Source: Favolaschia claudopus
Taxonomy: Eukaryota > Basidiomycota > Agaricomycetes > Agaricales > Mycenaceae
DNA length: 64,000 nucleotides
Direction of reading: 5' to 3'
NCBI GenBank assembly: GCA_037176885.1
Contig: JAWWNJ010000191.1
Span: forward strand, 124,001-188,000
A program made the position numbers and the translations under genes. The notes under the pieces were generated by a model. The model had not been told where the DNA came from. It saw only the letters and a list, made by a program, of their open reading frames with translations, and did not search any database. Position 1 is the stretch's first letter. The number at the start of each line of letters is the position of its first letter. Positions 48,206 to 58,618 of the stretch are shown in pieces.

Positions 48206-49606
48206 ACAACTTGTCGCGTGCGCGATGTTATGGCTTGTTGACGCGTTTGTCCGGGATCTGTGTTCTCTCTCTCCACACTGGCCACTATTAAGTAGCTGAC
48301 TTTTGAAACTTCGATAAATTTGTGGTTTATGCTACAGCTGCGCTCCTCCTGGATGGCCTAACCGAATTCTTTTGTTCCGAGTCTCCCATGCCAGGCCGTG
48401 AGTTTGACCCTTTGGATTCCACGATCGTTGAGCAGCTTGAGCTGTGGCTCATAGTGGAACTCGGGGTCACCATTTCATGCTGTTTTCTTGAACACACAAA
48501 GCAACGCGGAGCTAGGTCTTATCCAGGAAACACTGAAATGAACACGTCGGCTACTTATTGTTCTTGAGCTTGGAGCTTCGCAGGCAATTGTCTCTCTGGT
48601 CCTCACCAAAGCACCCTGGTCTTTTCGAAAATCTCGATTTGTGCCTTTCTATCCTGTCAATCTCCATTGCATTATCATCCTGGGATGCCACAATTCCAGC
48701 TAGGCTGTCCGTCGAGACAGCACTACTGTATCGATACTTTTTTTCCGGTTTCGGTCAAATACAAAGCCGCCTGACAACGGAGCCAAAGCTCCCTCGGGCC
48801 CAAGCATTGTTCTACTCGTTGCCGAAACAATTGACACTCCTTGGTCAAAGCAAGCTCCGACATATCAAAGAAATCTCAGCACGAGGAAGGATCGCTCGAC
48901 ATCTGCTACCCCCGCGGTTGTCCCACCCCATTCACCGTCTACAACTCCACACTTTCTCTACCATGACCCGAACCCGAGCAACCAAACCCGCCACTCGCCG
49001 CACGCCCCACCCCTTCATCGTAAAGGCGGGTCTGCGAACGTTCAGAAACACACCCACGCGACGGCGAAGCCCTACTATAACCGCTTCTGGGACACATCGA
49101 GTCCTACGCAATCTTGACCTTTTGGTTGAACACCAACGCAGACTCCGCGAGCAGCGCGCAGCAGCTCCAAGGGTTCGAGCCCCAGTCACCCGCCTCGAGC
49201 ATGCGGAACAGAACATCGCTGACCAGGCGGCTTCCCTGCCCAGTATGGCCGCCGAGCAACCCGCGTATACAACCCGCGTCGACAACTATCCTGGCTATCG
49301 AGTCTGCGTTCGTTTGCTTGTCCCAATTGAAGCGTAATCGCTGGTTTTGCGCCGCACGACTCGGACAGGTTGGAATAGAGAGAATCTGGCTCAGCGTAGG
49401 ATCTCCATAGCAGAGTAGTGGGGACTGGAATGGACTTGCAACTAGAGGCTGTGAACGTTGATGCATCTATGCCCGGACTCTGTATTTGTAGAGGACGATT
49501 GCGTTCCACACATGTAAAATGATCACGATTGGTACAAATATCGACTCCGAAGACTCGTTTTCTTTACAAGAATCATCGCGCACACAGCGATTGTTTCCAC
49601 ACTCCC
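48206..49606. other. 1.4-kb stretch without a supported gene
   Basis: An ATG at 48963 in good context (CTACCATGACC) opens a 124-codon arginine-rich frame to 49337 (MTRTRATKPATRRTPHPF at its start). It has no homology I recognise and could be a small gene or chance in GC-rich DNA. A T-arm-like GGTTCGAGCCCC at about 49172 is not part of a tRNA. The remainder shows nothing. Confidence 0.35.
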
Positions 49607-50137
49607 TCACTTAGCAAAAAGCGTGAACTCTCCCCCCTCTGTCCCCTCAACCTCCGCCTTCCTCTTCCAAGCCCTCGCCATCAACCCCCTCAACCTCTCC
49701 GTCCCCTTACTATCAAGAAACTCCAACACATGCCTTATCTTCTCCCCCTTCTCATCCATATCCAAGAAAAACACATACTCCCCCCTATACCTCCACTCCT
49801 CCTCATCCCCATCCTCACTATCCTTAAACTCCTCATGAAACACAGTCTCACTCTCCGCCCACACAACAACCTGCCGCAAACTAGGATTCGGCCACATCTT
49901 CTTCGCGCGGACAGGGAAGCTTTGCAAGATGCCCCCGAGGTGTCGGAGATGCGCGGTGAACTGCTCGCGAGTGCGCGGCGCGGGAGGATTTAGAGACGCG
50001 GGGGCGAATTCCTGCAGATAGTCCTCGGTTTGGATGGACGCGATGACGGATGTGTCGAGCGCCGCGAAAACCTCCAGATATTTGGAAGCGGTGGCCAGCA
50101 TTTTTTGCGTTAGCTCGCCTTCTGTGAGTGTGGACAT
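49607..50137 (-). CDS. NTF2-like / SnoaL-type fold protein, unknown role
   Basis: This is a single-exon gene of 176 residues starting at ATG 50137 (MSTLTEGELTQKMLATASKY). The pattern is that of NTF2-like fungal proteins: an N-terminal helix (LEVFAALDTSVIASIQTEDY), an FxPxSLNPPAPRTREQFTAHLRHL segment, then strands such as VVVWAESETVFHEEF and WRYRGEYVFFLDMDEKGEKI, with an LEFLDSKG end. Such proteins fold as a cone-like pocket and often bind small molecules or act as cyclases or scaffolds, but no catalytic residues can be assigned here. Family assignment is by pattern recognition only. Confidence 0.65.
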   Translation of the reverse strand: MSTLTEGELTQKMLATASKYLEVFAALDTSVIASIQTEDYLQEFAPASLNPPAPRTREQFTAHLRHLGGILQSFPVRAKKMWPNPSLRQVVVWAESETVFHEEFKDSEDGDEEEWRYRGEYVFFLDMDEKGEKIRHVLEFLDSKGTERLRGLMARAWKRKAEVEGTEGGEFTLFAK

Positions 50138-50511
50138 GGTGCTGGGAATGTTTAGATGGAGTGTTAGTAGGGCTTTAAATCCAAGCTGAAATTCCGCGAG
50201 CTTTCCGTTGCCAATAATCGATAACCGAATAGCCGTCTTATCAGTCCGTTGGTCAGCGCGCGAGAAAAGTGAGCCGAGAACACAGAGCGCAAGGAAGGAG
50301 ATGCCTTACTGCAGACGTGTCTCAAGAGAGTATGACCAGGCGATGCCTGACTTGAAAGCTCTGAGAAGGTTCGTCGAGTACATGATGGGCAGTTCGGGCC
50401 TGGAGAACGACGAAAGATCGTAAGAATCATAATTCACAGCGAGGACAAAGCTAGATATTGCACAATAATGAATTGTTCCACCGCCACAAAACACGCCTCC
50501 TCCTCCGTCTC

Positions 50512-51946
50512 TCAAACATCAAACAAGAACTCCTCCGTTTCCCCTCCAACAGAAGAGTCAAACACAAGAGCGTCGTCGACTGGAGGTTTGGATACAATGG
50601 AAACCTTGGCGGCGCGCGCAATCGGTCGTGTCGGCAAAGCATTCTTGTTTAATGGTGGTGCGCGTGCACGCAATGAGGACGACAGGATTGTAACAGCGGG
50701 CGTGCTGGCCGCCCCCGGCGCCTTTCGCGGACGAGGGACGGCGGGAGTGGTAGCGGTCAAAGAGACCTGCGGGCGGCTCCGAACTCCTTTCGCAGCCGTC
50801 GACTTCAAAACGTGGGTCGTCGTTGCCGTTGTATGACGAGCGAGCGTCGGTGCGGTCCGCGTCGATACACTTGTCGAAGCTGAAGATGCCCCACGCTTCC
50901 CTAATGCAACAGCAGCAGCCGAGGGTGGTACGGCGCGCGTTGCGGCAGACCGTGGAGCAGCTCTAGTCACACCCTTTGGTTGTAACTTCGGTTTTGCGGT
51001 CTCCGCTGAGGTGGCAAATGGATCGTCTGGATCTGTAGTTCTTGTTATATAGGTATCACGATACCCAGACCCAAGACGCTTACCCAGCTCAGCCAATTCC
51101 ATCTTCGGCATCTCAACCTCCCACCCGTCGACCTCCACCGCTGCCCAATCCACGCCCACCTCATCATCATATGCAAACCCCTGCGCCCGCCTCCGCATCT
51201 CCTTCCCCACCTCCGCATAGTTCGGCAAATCAAAATCAAGCGGCGGGACCCACAGCGCGTCGCAATCCACCTTGGGGGGCATGTACTCAATCTCGTCATA
51301 GTCGTCCTCCACCTCCGGAGCCGGCGCGGGCATCGCAACAGGCGAGGGCGCGAGTGGCGAGACATCCCAGTGTTTACCATTCACCGCCGGTGTCTGAAAT
51401 TTGCTGTAATCGGGCTCGAGCTGAGAACCAAAGTTCGGTGCATCCAGGACTATGGGGAGCTTTTGGCCGCTACTGTTTCGCGGAGCCCGGACGTGCGTTC
51501 GTGCGGAACTCGGGCGGGGCGCGCTTGCGGGGGTGCCGCCAGAGGAGGGACCAGGGACGGCTTTCGGCTCGAGTACAAGTTTGGCGATTTTTTGGTCCGC
51601 AGGAAGAGGGGTTGCGAAGGCCTTTGCCTCGCGATTGGGGAACGGAGTCTTGTCTCCTAACGGCTGTGGTCGAGAATTTGTGGGTTTGTGGTCGGTAAGA
51701 TGCAAGCTTTTTGTGCGTGTAGGTTCTGCACCCTAAATTTGATTCCAACGCACAAAAGAGAGAAGATTTCCACGTACGAACGGAGAGCAGTGGGTCCAGT
51801 GGATTCTGGGTTTGCTTGCCCTTGCCATGTACAGTCTTTAAAAGAGAGTGATTTCTATGTGCGGTGGCGTTCTCGCGGCCAGGGGTCTTTGTGTAGGTCA
51901 TATTGGCGCGGATTCGGCCTTCGTCTTGGGGGCGTAGAGACATCAT
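50512..51946 (-). CDS. securin-like protein (candidate)
   Basis: Two exons. The first, from ATG 51946 (alternative ATG 51901, MTYTKTPGRENA), ends near 51777. A splice (acceptor GGTGCAG) gives QPTRTKSLHLTDHKPTNSRP, then a long exon runs to 50512. The product is about 450 residues, largely disordered. Features seen: an N-terminal GRENA box (KEN/GxEN-like degron), LGDKTPFPNR with FATPLP, a central acidic EDDYDEIEYMPP motif followed by DALWVPPLDFDLPN, and a basic Ala/Thr/Arg-rich C-terminus ending EEFLFDV. An acidic IEYMPP motif between an N-terminal degron and a basic tail is what I recall of yeast Cut2/Pds1 securins, inhibitors of separase. This is a hypothesis from motif order; sequence elsewhere is not conserved enough to be sure. 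Its promoter element is shared with histone H4. Confidence 0.5.
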
Positions 51947-52039
51947 CGTGTTGTGGTCGTGGCGGGAACAAAGGTTGAAGTTCGGCAGGTGACCGTGACA
52001 GAAGTCGTTGTCCTTTGAAATAAACAGCACCATACTCGC

Positions 52040-52068
52040 TGAGTAACTGTCACATATGTGACACTGCC
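52040..52068 (-). promoter_or_regulatory. palindromic promoter element in the securin-like/HNH divergent promoter
   Basis: The core is a perfect 16-bp palindrome TGTCACATATGTGACA (52048-52063). On the minus strand it is followed by GTTACTCA, matching the histone H4 element at 26 of 29 positions. It lies 94-122 bp before the securin-like ATG 51946 and 59-87 bp before the HNH gene ATG 52127. It could therefore serve both genes. Confidence 0.65.
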
Positions 52069-52126
52069 CCTTTCTTGAAAACTCAAAGCTCAAAGTTGGC
52101 TTGAAAATGAATTATACATTGATGCA

Positions 52127-53547
52127 ATGCCACACCAACCCACAGACTACTTGGAATCAACTTGTACCGTCTTGACCTGCACGTCCGACGAATTTCTGGA
52201 ATTATTCAACAACGACAACCTCTCCACTGTCGAGCTCGTTGAAGACTTGGTGAGAAACGTCATACATCCCAACAAAGCCCGTCTACGCGAATCCGATGCA
52301 AGGTATCGTCTGGACGATCTGCTTGCTGGTATGCTGCAAGAAGCGCCAGAACCGTCTGGGCAACGATACGCGGCTGTTGCTCTTCATATTGCGCACGAAA
52401 AAGGAGGAGTAGAGGCCGTCGTAAACATCGCCAAGGCATGGTTGGACGACCTCTTCCTTCCTAGTCCGTCATATGCATCTTCTTCTCTCGTATTCCAAAT
52501 CCATTTATTTCTTGTTCAGTGCTTACAGTTGCCCGGTCTCCTAGGACTGAGCCTTCTAGCAGCCAGACCCCGACGATCGACACATCTGTCGGAGCCGGCA
52601 GATCTGAGCAAAGCGAACTTAGAGACGCAGTAAGCTACCGAATCTCTCCCAGTTTTCCGGCCCACTTTGACCCCCGTGCAGGTCGCTAGGCGAGAGCAAA
52701 ACCGCTGCGCGATTACCGGCGCATTTGACCGAAGCTTCGTGACAGAACTGCTGCAACAAGGCCGCGAACAGGATATTCCCCAGGGAGTGCCGCAACTTCG
52801 GATGGCGGCAGCACACATCATTCCATTCCTACTGAACGACTGCAACAATACCGGGATCACCTCCGAAATCGTGCGTTCTAACAGTAATTTTCGTGTGCCT
52901 CCTTTGACATCTCCTCATAGACGGACGCTACTCGTACCTGGGACATGCTTCAGTCGTGGACAAGCCTTGACCTGAGGAAACTCGTTCGATCAGATATCAA
53001 CTGGCCCACGAATGCCATCTTCATGTCGGCGGACGAGCACTATTCTTTCAAACGTTTCCACTTTTATCTGGATAAGCAAGCGGTAAGTATGTCTTCTTCG
53101 TCGCAATCATGATTTACAATTCAGCTCACCGTCCCAGTACCCAAACATCCCCAACAAGTACAGGGCGCAAATGGTGCAGGCGGGCAGGACATTCACTAAT
53201 GGGCGAGATTCGCTGGACGTCGAGTTCAGGGCAAAGGAGGATTCAGACTCGGGAGTCGAGCCGCCCGACCCGCACTTTCTTCGAATTCACGCAGCGTTTG
53301 CCAAGGTCCTGAGCCTTTGTGGTGCTGCAGAGTATCTCGACAAGGTCGAGCGGGACGGCGAAAGTGCTACGACCCTGCGCATCGACGGCACTACAGACAT
53401 CGGATCCTTCTTGATGGCTCGATTACCGGTTGCGGTCTATTCAACCTCGAATAATCAATCTTGCAGTTGACCGACCTTGTCTGTCGCATCTACTTTCATG
53501 ATACGTGGACCGCGCTGAGAGAGCCGATCAGGATGTTAGAGCCTTGA
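52127..53547 (+). CDS. fungal HNH-domain protein (HNH_2 type)
   Basis: ATG 52127 starts MPHQPTDYLESTCTVLT. An N-terminal helical part of about 120 residues precedes a spacer rich in Ser/Thr (TEPSSSQTPTIDTSVGAGRS). The HNH core follows: VARREQNRCAITG, LRMAAAHIIPFLLND, then NWPTNAIFMSADEHYSF and FHFYLDK. This Cys-x2-Gly / AAHIIPF pattern is the fungal HNH_2 domain, often found in large families of unknown role; nuclease activity is possible but not shown. Removing a possible last intron (about 53431-53465, donor GTCTATTC) gives LPVALTDLVCRIYF and a stop at 53547. Without it the protein would end at 53470. It is divergent from the securin-like gene over 180 bp. Confidence 0.75.
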
Positions 53548-54079
53548 ACTGTGAATTCGTCGAGTAGTTTTCACGGGACAGGAAACCGGTTGCAAGTGGA
53601 CTGTTGAAGAATATTCGAGGCAGAGGATAGCAGCTTGCCGCGACTGATGTATTTTCGTCAATGTAGTGCTTTCATGATGCCGATCCCCTCCAAGCATTTG
53701 CATATCCGCCCCCGTGGCCACTACCCACTGGGTTGTTTGGCAGAACAGAGGCACTGGAGCTGCTTTCGACTTTCGGCCCAAAGACCACTTCGGAAGACTG
53801 CGAAGATAATTCTTTTTTTTGAATTCCAGTGTTCTTCACCGTTAAGCGCGAGGAAGCGTTGCACCGGGGATTTTCCCAGTAGCAAGCAGTCGATGGTCGA
53901 TGTTGCGCTCCCAATAGACGTTTGTCATTTATTCCAGCCGGATAAATTATCTGAGCTCCAGAGTCCCGCTGAAAACTGGTGACCCGCTCGATGATACATG
54001 TTCTATGTCCTATGCACCTACTTACCCATCCACCTGCCGACCTCCATATCGCACAGACGCAAGCAAGCTCTCATCAATG
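53548..54079. other. intergenic stretch carrying a dispersed repeat copy
   Basis: This holds the inverted repeat copy at about 53815-53935 and the 3' flanks of the HNH and MOB genes. No gene is recognised. Confidence 0.5.
53815..53935 (-). repeat. dispersed repeat, copy 3 (inverted)
   Basis: On the minus strand this reads TTGGGAGCGCAACAT, CGACCATCGACTGCTTGCTA, CTGGGAAAATCCCC and CAACGCTTC, the same order as copy 2 at about 56128-56235 on the plus strand. Weaker similarity continues past GATTCAAA-like sequence. Copy 2 has an extra ATGATGCAT-type insertion of a few bases. The inverted pair brackets the first MOB gene. Confidence 0.65.
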
Positions 54080-55069
54080 TCATCCCTCCAATATACCAAC
54101 AGTCTTCCACCGCTCCCAGAGCAATCCGACGCCAACAGGGGCATTGGACTCCCCGCGGATGTCGCGCTCGTCGAAGAGGTGGTACTGCGCGCCGAACGCG
54201 AGGAAGTGCGCGAAGAGGGAGTTGAAGTGGGGCTCGGCGCGGAGGTGGAGGATGTGCGGGTAGTGTGCGTGGTAGAGGTGCGCGAAGACGCGGAGGAGCT
54301 GGATGTAGATGTCGTGTACGGTGCGGTGGAAGGTGTTCTCGTCGAAGGGTTTGCCTAGACGCACGCGTGTGAGCATGAACAGTTTGGGTAAGATACAAAG
54401 GAAGGAGTTGAGGGGGGAGGGAGGAAGGGGACGCACTGTCTTTCGTCGGGAAGACGTTCTCGTCATCGAGGAGGTTCTGGACTGTGGACATTACCGAGTC
54501 GATGTAGGTTGGTGCGGAGAGTGTGACTTTCTTGCGATCTTGAATCCAGACGTAGTTCAATCTAAGAGGGGTCAAGTGAATTCGATTTCCATCGCCGATG
54601 CAGCGTGCACCTACGATGGGCCAGCCGCCATAGTGGGACAGCTCTGCTGCGTGCAACACTCCGTAAGACAGCCGTAAAATTCGTTCAAGTTCGTGTAGAA
54701 GTCGAAAACTAGCCACCACCGATGTGAGTTTGAATAAAACACCGTTTCCCATCGAGTGGCTTTGGCTTACTGTTGACTGCAACCCATTCATTGGGGTCAA
54801 CGTACTTTGGCTGCATGACAATGGTCTTGAAGTTCCCCTTGACGAGAGCGGCGTCTGAGAAGGGACGCGACAGGTAGAGGGGTTTAGGTCCGCTCTGGCC
54901 GCCTGGCGAAGGGGGCTCTGAGCCGGTTGAGTTCTTGCGGCCGAGAGTGCCTGATGGCTCTGGGGACCGCTTGGCGCGTGGCTGCCCTCCCGCGCGATTC
55001 CTGGTGAGCGATGGTTGGAGACAAGGTGGGGTGAATGGGATATGAAGGTACTGACTTGAAAAAGGACAT
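54080..55069 (-). CDS. MOB family kinase activator, copy A
   Basis: ATG 55069 with a very short first exon (MSFFK) then NRAGGQPRAKRSPEPSG. After a Ser/Pro-rich N-terminus the MOB/phocein domain runs ALVKGNFKTIVMQPKYVDPNEWVAVN, IFDFYTNLNEFYGCLTECCT, LNYVWIQDRKKVTLSAPTYID, VFAHLYHAHYPHILHLRAEPHFN. The zinc ligands expected in MOB1 are present: Cys-x4-Cys in CTQQSC and two His in YHAHYPHI. MOB proteins activate NDR/LATS-type kinases (Dbf2, Cbk1) in mitotic exit, septation or polarity. Five exons, with intron positions shared with copy B at 57316-58618, so they are duplicates. I cannot tell Mob1 from Mob2 from this alone. Inverted copies of a dispersed repeat flank it. Confidence 0.92.
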
Positions 55070-56428
55070 GGTTGGGCGGGAGGAAGGCTGCAGTGCTCTG
55101 GATGGCGACCGCTTAAACCACAAGCGATCGTCGACACCTGCCAAATCCGGCGAATTAGCGCGTTTCCTCTCTTCTTCCATGACCACCCACAATGCATCTG
55201 AGGCTTTTTACTAGTACTTGTAACACTGTTCTTTCTGCCTGTTGTTCTGGGCTCAGGCTGCCACGTCGACCTCAAGACCCTCTGACTCAAATGCGGGTTC
55301 AACTCATTAATTATGAATGGCAGTAGATGGCAGTCTTCGAGATTTCGCTGTGGATTCAACGGATTTCGCGAGCTCTAAACATCGTTTAGGACCTTATGCA
55401 ACTGTCTCAAGTCTACCTTGCCTCCCTCTGGCTTCTTGACGCCTTCTTCTCCCCTAACCTCTCAATTTTCTCCAAGCATCATCAATTGCTCTTTCCTGGC
55501 TGTGTGGACGCACTGGATAGTATACCGTGAAGAGTCAACGGTCAACGGTTGTGGAAACTGCAAGGCCCGGGCGATACTGTACTTGCTATTCCACGCTGGA
55601 TATGTCCCTGCTACTGACCCGTATGACGCCTTCCCTCGTTCTCACTCCATGTTTTCTCGTGGCTTTACACAATATCTTCGCCCTGCCACTTCTCGATTTT
55701 TCACGCCCATCTCATTCTTCGAACGTCAATTGTAACATAGTCCCTCGCTCCTCATTTACTCGATAAACCAGCCGGAAACGTCACCAAGCACACCTTCAAG
55801 TTTGGTTAATCATTCGGCGGCATAAGCCCTTTCTACAGTCTTCCAGCTCTAGTGCCTCTGCTCTGCTAACTAAGCCGGTCAGGATCGCGCGGGGTAGCGG
55901 GGACGGATAGGCGGATGCTTGGCGGGAATCCCGGACATGATAGCACTTCATTACATCAAGGAAAATACACCAGTCGCGGTAACGATCCACGCTCGCTGGT
56001 ATCCTCTTCCTCAACCCTCCACTTGCAATCCGGTTTCCTAAGTACTCGATAAATTCACAGTTCAAGGCATCATAACCTAGATGCAACAGACAAGGTCAAT
56101 TGCAAGATTGATTGTTCGACGTCGATTGGGAGCGCAACATGATGCATCGACCATCGACTGCTTGCTACTGGGAAAATCCCCGATACAACGCTTCGTGCTC
56201 AGCGCTCAACGGCGAATGATACTGGGATTCAAAGAATTTTTTGCCCGAAAGTCGAAAGCACTGCGTCGCATGAGAATCTTGTTATATACAGCTGAACAAA
56301 AACGGGAGAGAAGATCGATACATTCATTATCCAATGTGGGTGTTAAGTCCTTCCCATAGATATACATTATGCAGAGAGTAGAGAGAGAGCGAAAAGGCGT
56401 TGGAGATCCAAGCGGCGCAGAACAACGA
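55070..56428. other. intergenic stretch with dispersed repeat copy 2
   Basis: Upstream of MOB copy A and downstream of the roadblock gene. It holds the repeat at about 55945-56235. A minus-strand piece near 55850-55895 (GGCTTAGTTAGCAGAGCAGAG) resembles a tRNA D-arm, but no full tRNA can be folded. Open frames here have no motif. Confidence 0.45.
55945..56235 (+). repeat. dispersed repeat, copy 2 (longest)
   Basis: The first part matches copy 1 at about 47130-47385, ending in the shared ATGCAACAGACAAGGTCAA and GCAAGATTGATTGTTCGA blocks. The second part, from TTGGGAGCGCAACAT to CAACGCTTC, matches copy 3 in reverse orientation. It is the only copy holding both parts, so it is closest to full length. 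No coding frame or terminal repeat is evident. Confidence 0.65.
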
Positions 56429-56917
56429 TTATGTCGATGGATCGTACAGTACTGCAAGGAGGTATCGGTCGTCTGCAACAAATGATTAAAAGAGTAGTTA
56501 GCTTTTATTGGCGGCAGGGCAAGACGGCCAAGTATGAATGCAGACATACCTGGCGAAATCATAATCTCATGTCGTTTCGTCCGAATTCTCAGAAACCGCA
56601 AATCATCCTGCGAGAAGCAAACACACAATCATAAGCACATAAGCATTCATCCAAAACGCAAAGGCATCCAAGCCAGCCAAAGAAACCACACCACTCACCG
56701 CATCCCCATCCCCACCATGCACCTCCTCCAACCCCCCCTGCACGCTCTCCACAATCCGCGTAATCGCACCAGCATACTTCTTCCCCTGCTCCCCCTCAAA
56801 CACAACCCCCACATGCCGAATAATGCTCACGGGGTGCCCCCGCCCCAGCAATATGTACCCCAGCACCGCGCGATGCGAAGAAAGCAGCGTCAAGGTCTGT
56901 TCTAATTCGGGCGACAT
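56429..56917 (-). CDS. dynein light chain roadblock (LC7/Robl family)
   Basis: Three exons (56917-56699, 56607-56550, 56472-56429) total 321 nt and give 106 residues. The sequence is MSPELEQTLTLLSSHRAVLG, ILLGRGHPVSIIRHVGVVFE, KKYAGAITRIVESVQ, then DDLRFLRIRTKRHEIMISP and DDRYLLAVLYDPST. The last segments match the conserved animal roadblock end (FLRIRSKK-EIMVAPD). Roadblock is an accessory chain of cytoplasmic dynein, needed for nuclear migration along microtubules in hyphae. The frame is open for about 45 residues above the chosen ATG (up to about 57050, Pro/Ser-rich) with a GTATGT-AG intron there, so a 5' UTR intron or longer N-terminus is possible. It lies between the two MOB genes, all on the minus strand. 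Confidence 0.88.
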
Positions 56918-57315
56918 GCCCGCCGGCGTTGACGTCGAGGCAACAGGTGGCGGGGCGCCATTGGGCTGCGGTATAGATGCGGTTCGTACGGGCGCGGTGG
57001 GTGAGTCCACTAGGCTGAGGAATAAGCGGCGTAAACGACGAGCAGGCGCGACATACTCATTTGGGATTTTCCAAGGAACGGTGTGTTGACGATTGTTGAT
57101 TTCGCATCCGCCCAACGCGAGGCTTAGGAAATGGAATATTGCAAGTAAGATTCTTATGATATCAGAGTCTAGGTATCACATCTCATGCAGTAGCTACTCG
57201 AGCGCAGCTTGAATACTACTCGTAGATTATTAGCGATAGCGAGGTATGAGATCAAAGCAAGTGGTAGTAGTGGTAATCCAATCCTTCCTGAAATATGTAC
57301 ATTCCGCCGCCGCCG
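56918..57315. other. short intergenic stretch, nothing recognised
   Basis: This is 400 bp between the roadblock start and the 3' end of MOB copy B. It contains a possible 5' UTR intron of the roadblock gene (GTATGT donor near 57056, CAG acceptor near 57017) and nothing else. Confidence 0.4.
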
Positions 57316-58618
57316 TTACCCTCCCAGAATCCCCATGCCTTTCCACCGTTCCCATAGCGCGCCGACACCAACAGGGGAAGAAGATGATCCCCGTACGTCC
57401 TTCACCTCTAGCAGCTCAAACTCGGTGCCAAACGCGAGGAAGTGCGCAAAAAGCGAGTTGAAGTGCGGCTCAGAGCGTAGATGCAGAATTTGCGCATAGT
57501 GCGCGTGATAGATGTGTGCAAAGACCCTTAATAACTGCCGATAGATGTGTTTGACGGTAGATGGAAATGAAGGTGGAAAGTCTTGACCTGTTCAGACGTA
57601 TTTAGTAAATGGACTGAAATGAGGCCACAGGGACGAGATAGAGAGCAAGTGACGGTGCCTCAAACACCTGCAGCACACCACTTGACGCAGAATTCGAGCT
57701 CAATAATTGAGTTGAGACGGCCTGGGCCTTCGAAGATCGTCTATGCGTGCATGCAGCTTCGCAACGACAGGATTACAGCAATCCGCCTTCGGACACGATC
57801 CCGAACATCGACGATCCATGCAGAACATGACGGACGTTGCAACACTCACCAGACTTTGTGGGAAAGACGCTATCGTCATCAAGCATATTCTGCACCCAAG
57901 TCATCACGTAGTCAATGTACGTGGGGGCGGGCAGATGTACATGCTTGCGGTCTTGATTGATCCACGTGTAATTTAATCTGTTTTCCAGCCGAACAAACAG
58001 ACAGTAGTCAGCGGGAAGAAAAATGTACGGCAGCGGAAAAGCGTGTACGTTGCCCCAGCCGCCATGGTCGCACAATTCTGCTGCGTGCAAAACTCGGTGA
58101 GGACACCGTAGAATTCGTTCAAGTTTGTGTAAAAGTCAAACACTGAGCACGACCGAAAGTTAGCGTGGCCGCAGCCAGCGGAGAGATGCTACCCACTGCG
58201 AAAGATTGAATTAGCATTAATTTCAACACTGCAGCCAATCAAACGATGCCTCCTCACGCACCTATTGACCGCGACCCACTCCATGATATCGACGTATTTT
58301 GGGAGCATAACGATTGTCTTGAAATTTCCCTTGACGAGCGCAGCCTCAACAAAGGGGCTGCATAGGTAGAGCGGCTTCTGCGGCGCTTGCGCTTGTTGCT
58401 GTTGCTGCTGCGGTGTCCCTTTAATCTGCTGGGCCTCCGGGGGGAACGTAGCCGACGTTGCAGAGGTGGGTGTCGGTGAGCGCTTCGGATTACGCGGTGC
58501 GCGGGTCATGGAACGCCTGCATTGCAGCGCGCACAAGAGCAAAAAAGTCAATGGACCGAGGTAAAGCTGATCAGTTGGCGAGCAATACAAACCCAATTGA
58601 GTTGAAAAAGGTAGCCAT
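57316..58618 (-). CDS. MOB family kinase activator, copy B
   Basis: ATG 58618 (MATFFNSIG) is followed by RSMTRAPRNPKRSPTPTSAT and a short Gln run (TPQQQQQQAQAPQ). The MOB domain then reads ALVKGNFKTIVMLPKYVDIM, EWVAVN, FDFYTNLNEFYGVLTEFCTQ, LNYTWINQDRKHVHLPAPTY, VFAHIYHAHYAQILHLRSEP and GALWERWKGMGILGG. The Cys-x4-Cys (CTQQNC) and His (YHAHY) zinc ligands are present. It is clearly a paralog of copy A, with the same order of introns. One junction (58140-58250, between EWVAVN and FDFYTN) does not splice simply; a 12-residue extra exon or a non-canonical site is needed. The N-terminal region differs from copy A, so the two may serve different kinases. Confidence 0.9.

Noticed and set aside
49160..49190. 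GGTTCGAGCCCC resembling a tRNA T-arm
   Set aside because: The 3' flank CAGTCACC has no complementary acceptor strand 70-90 bases upstream and no anticodon arm fits.
55845..55900. Minus-strand GGCTTAGTTAGCAGAGCAGAG resembling a tRNA D-arm or a SINE head
   Set aside because: No B box or T-arm follows at the right distance and no poly-A or simple tail is seen.
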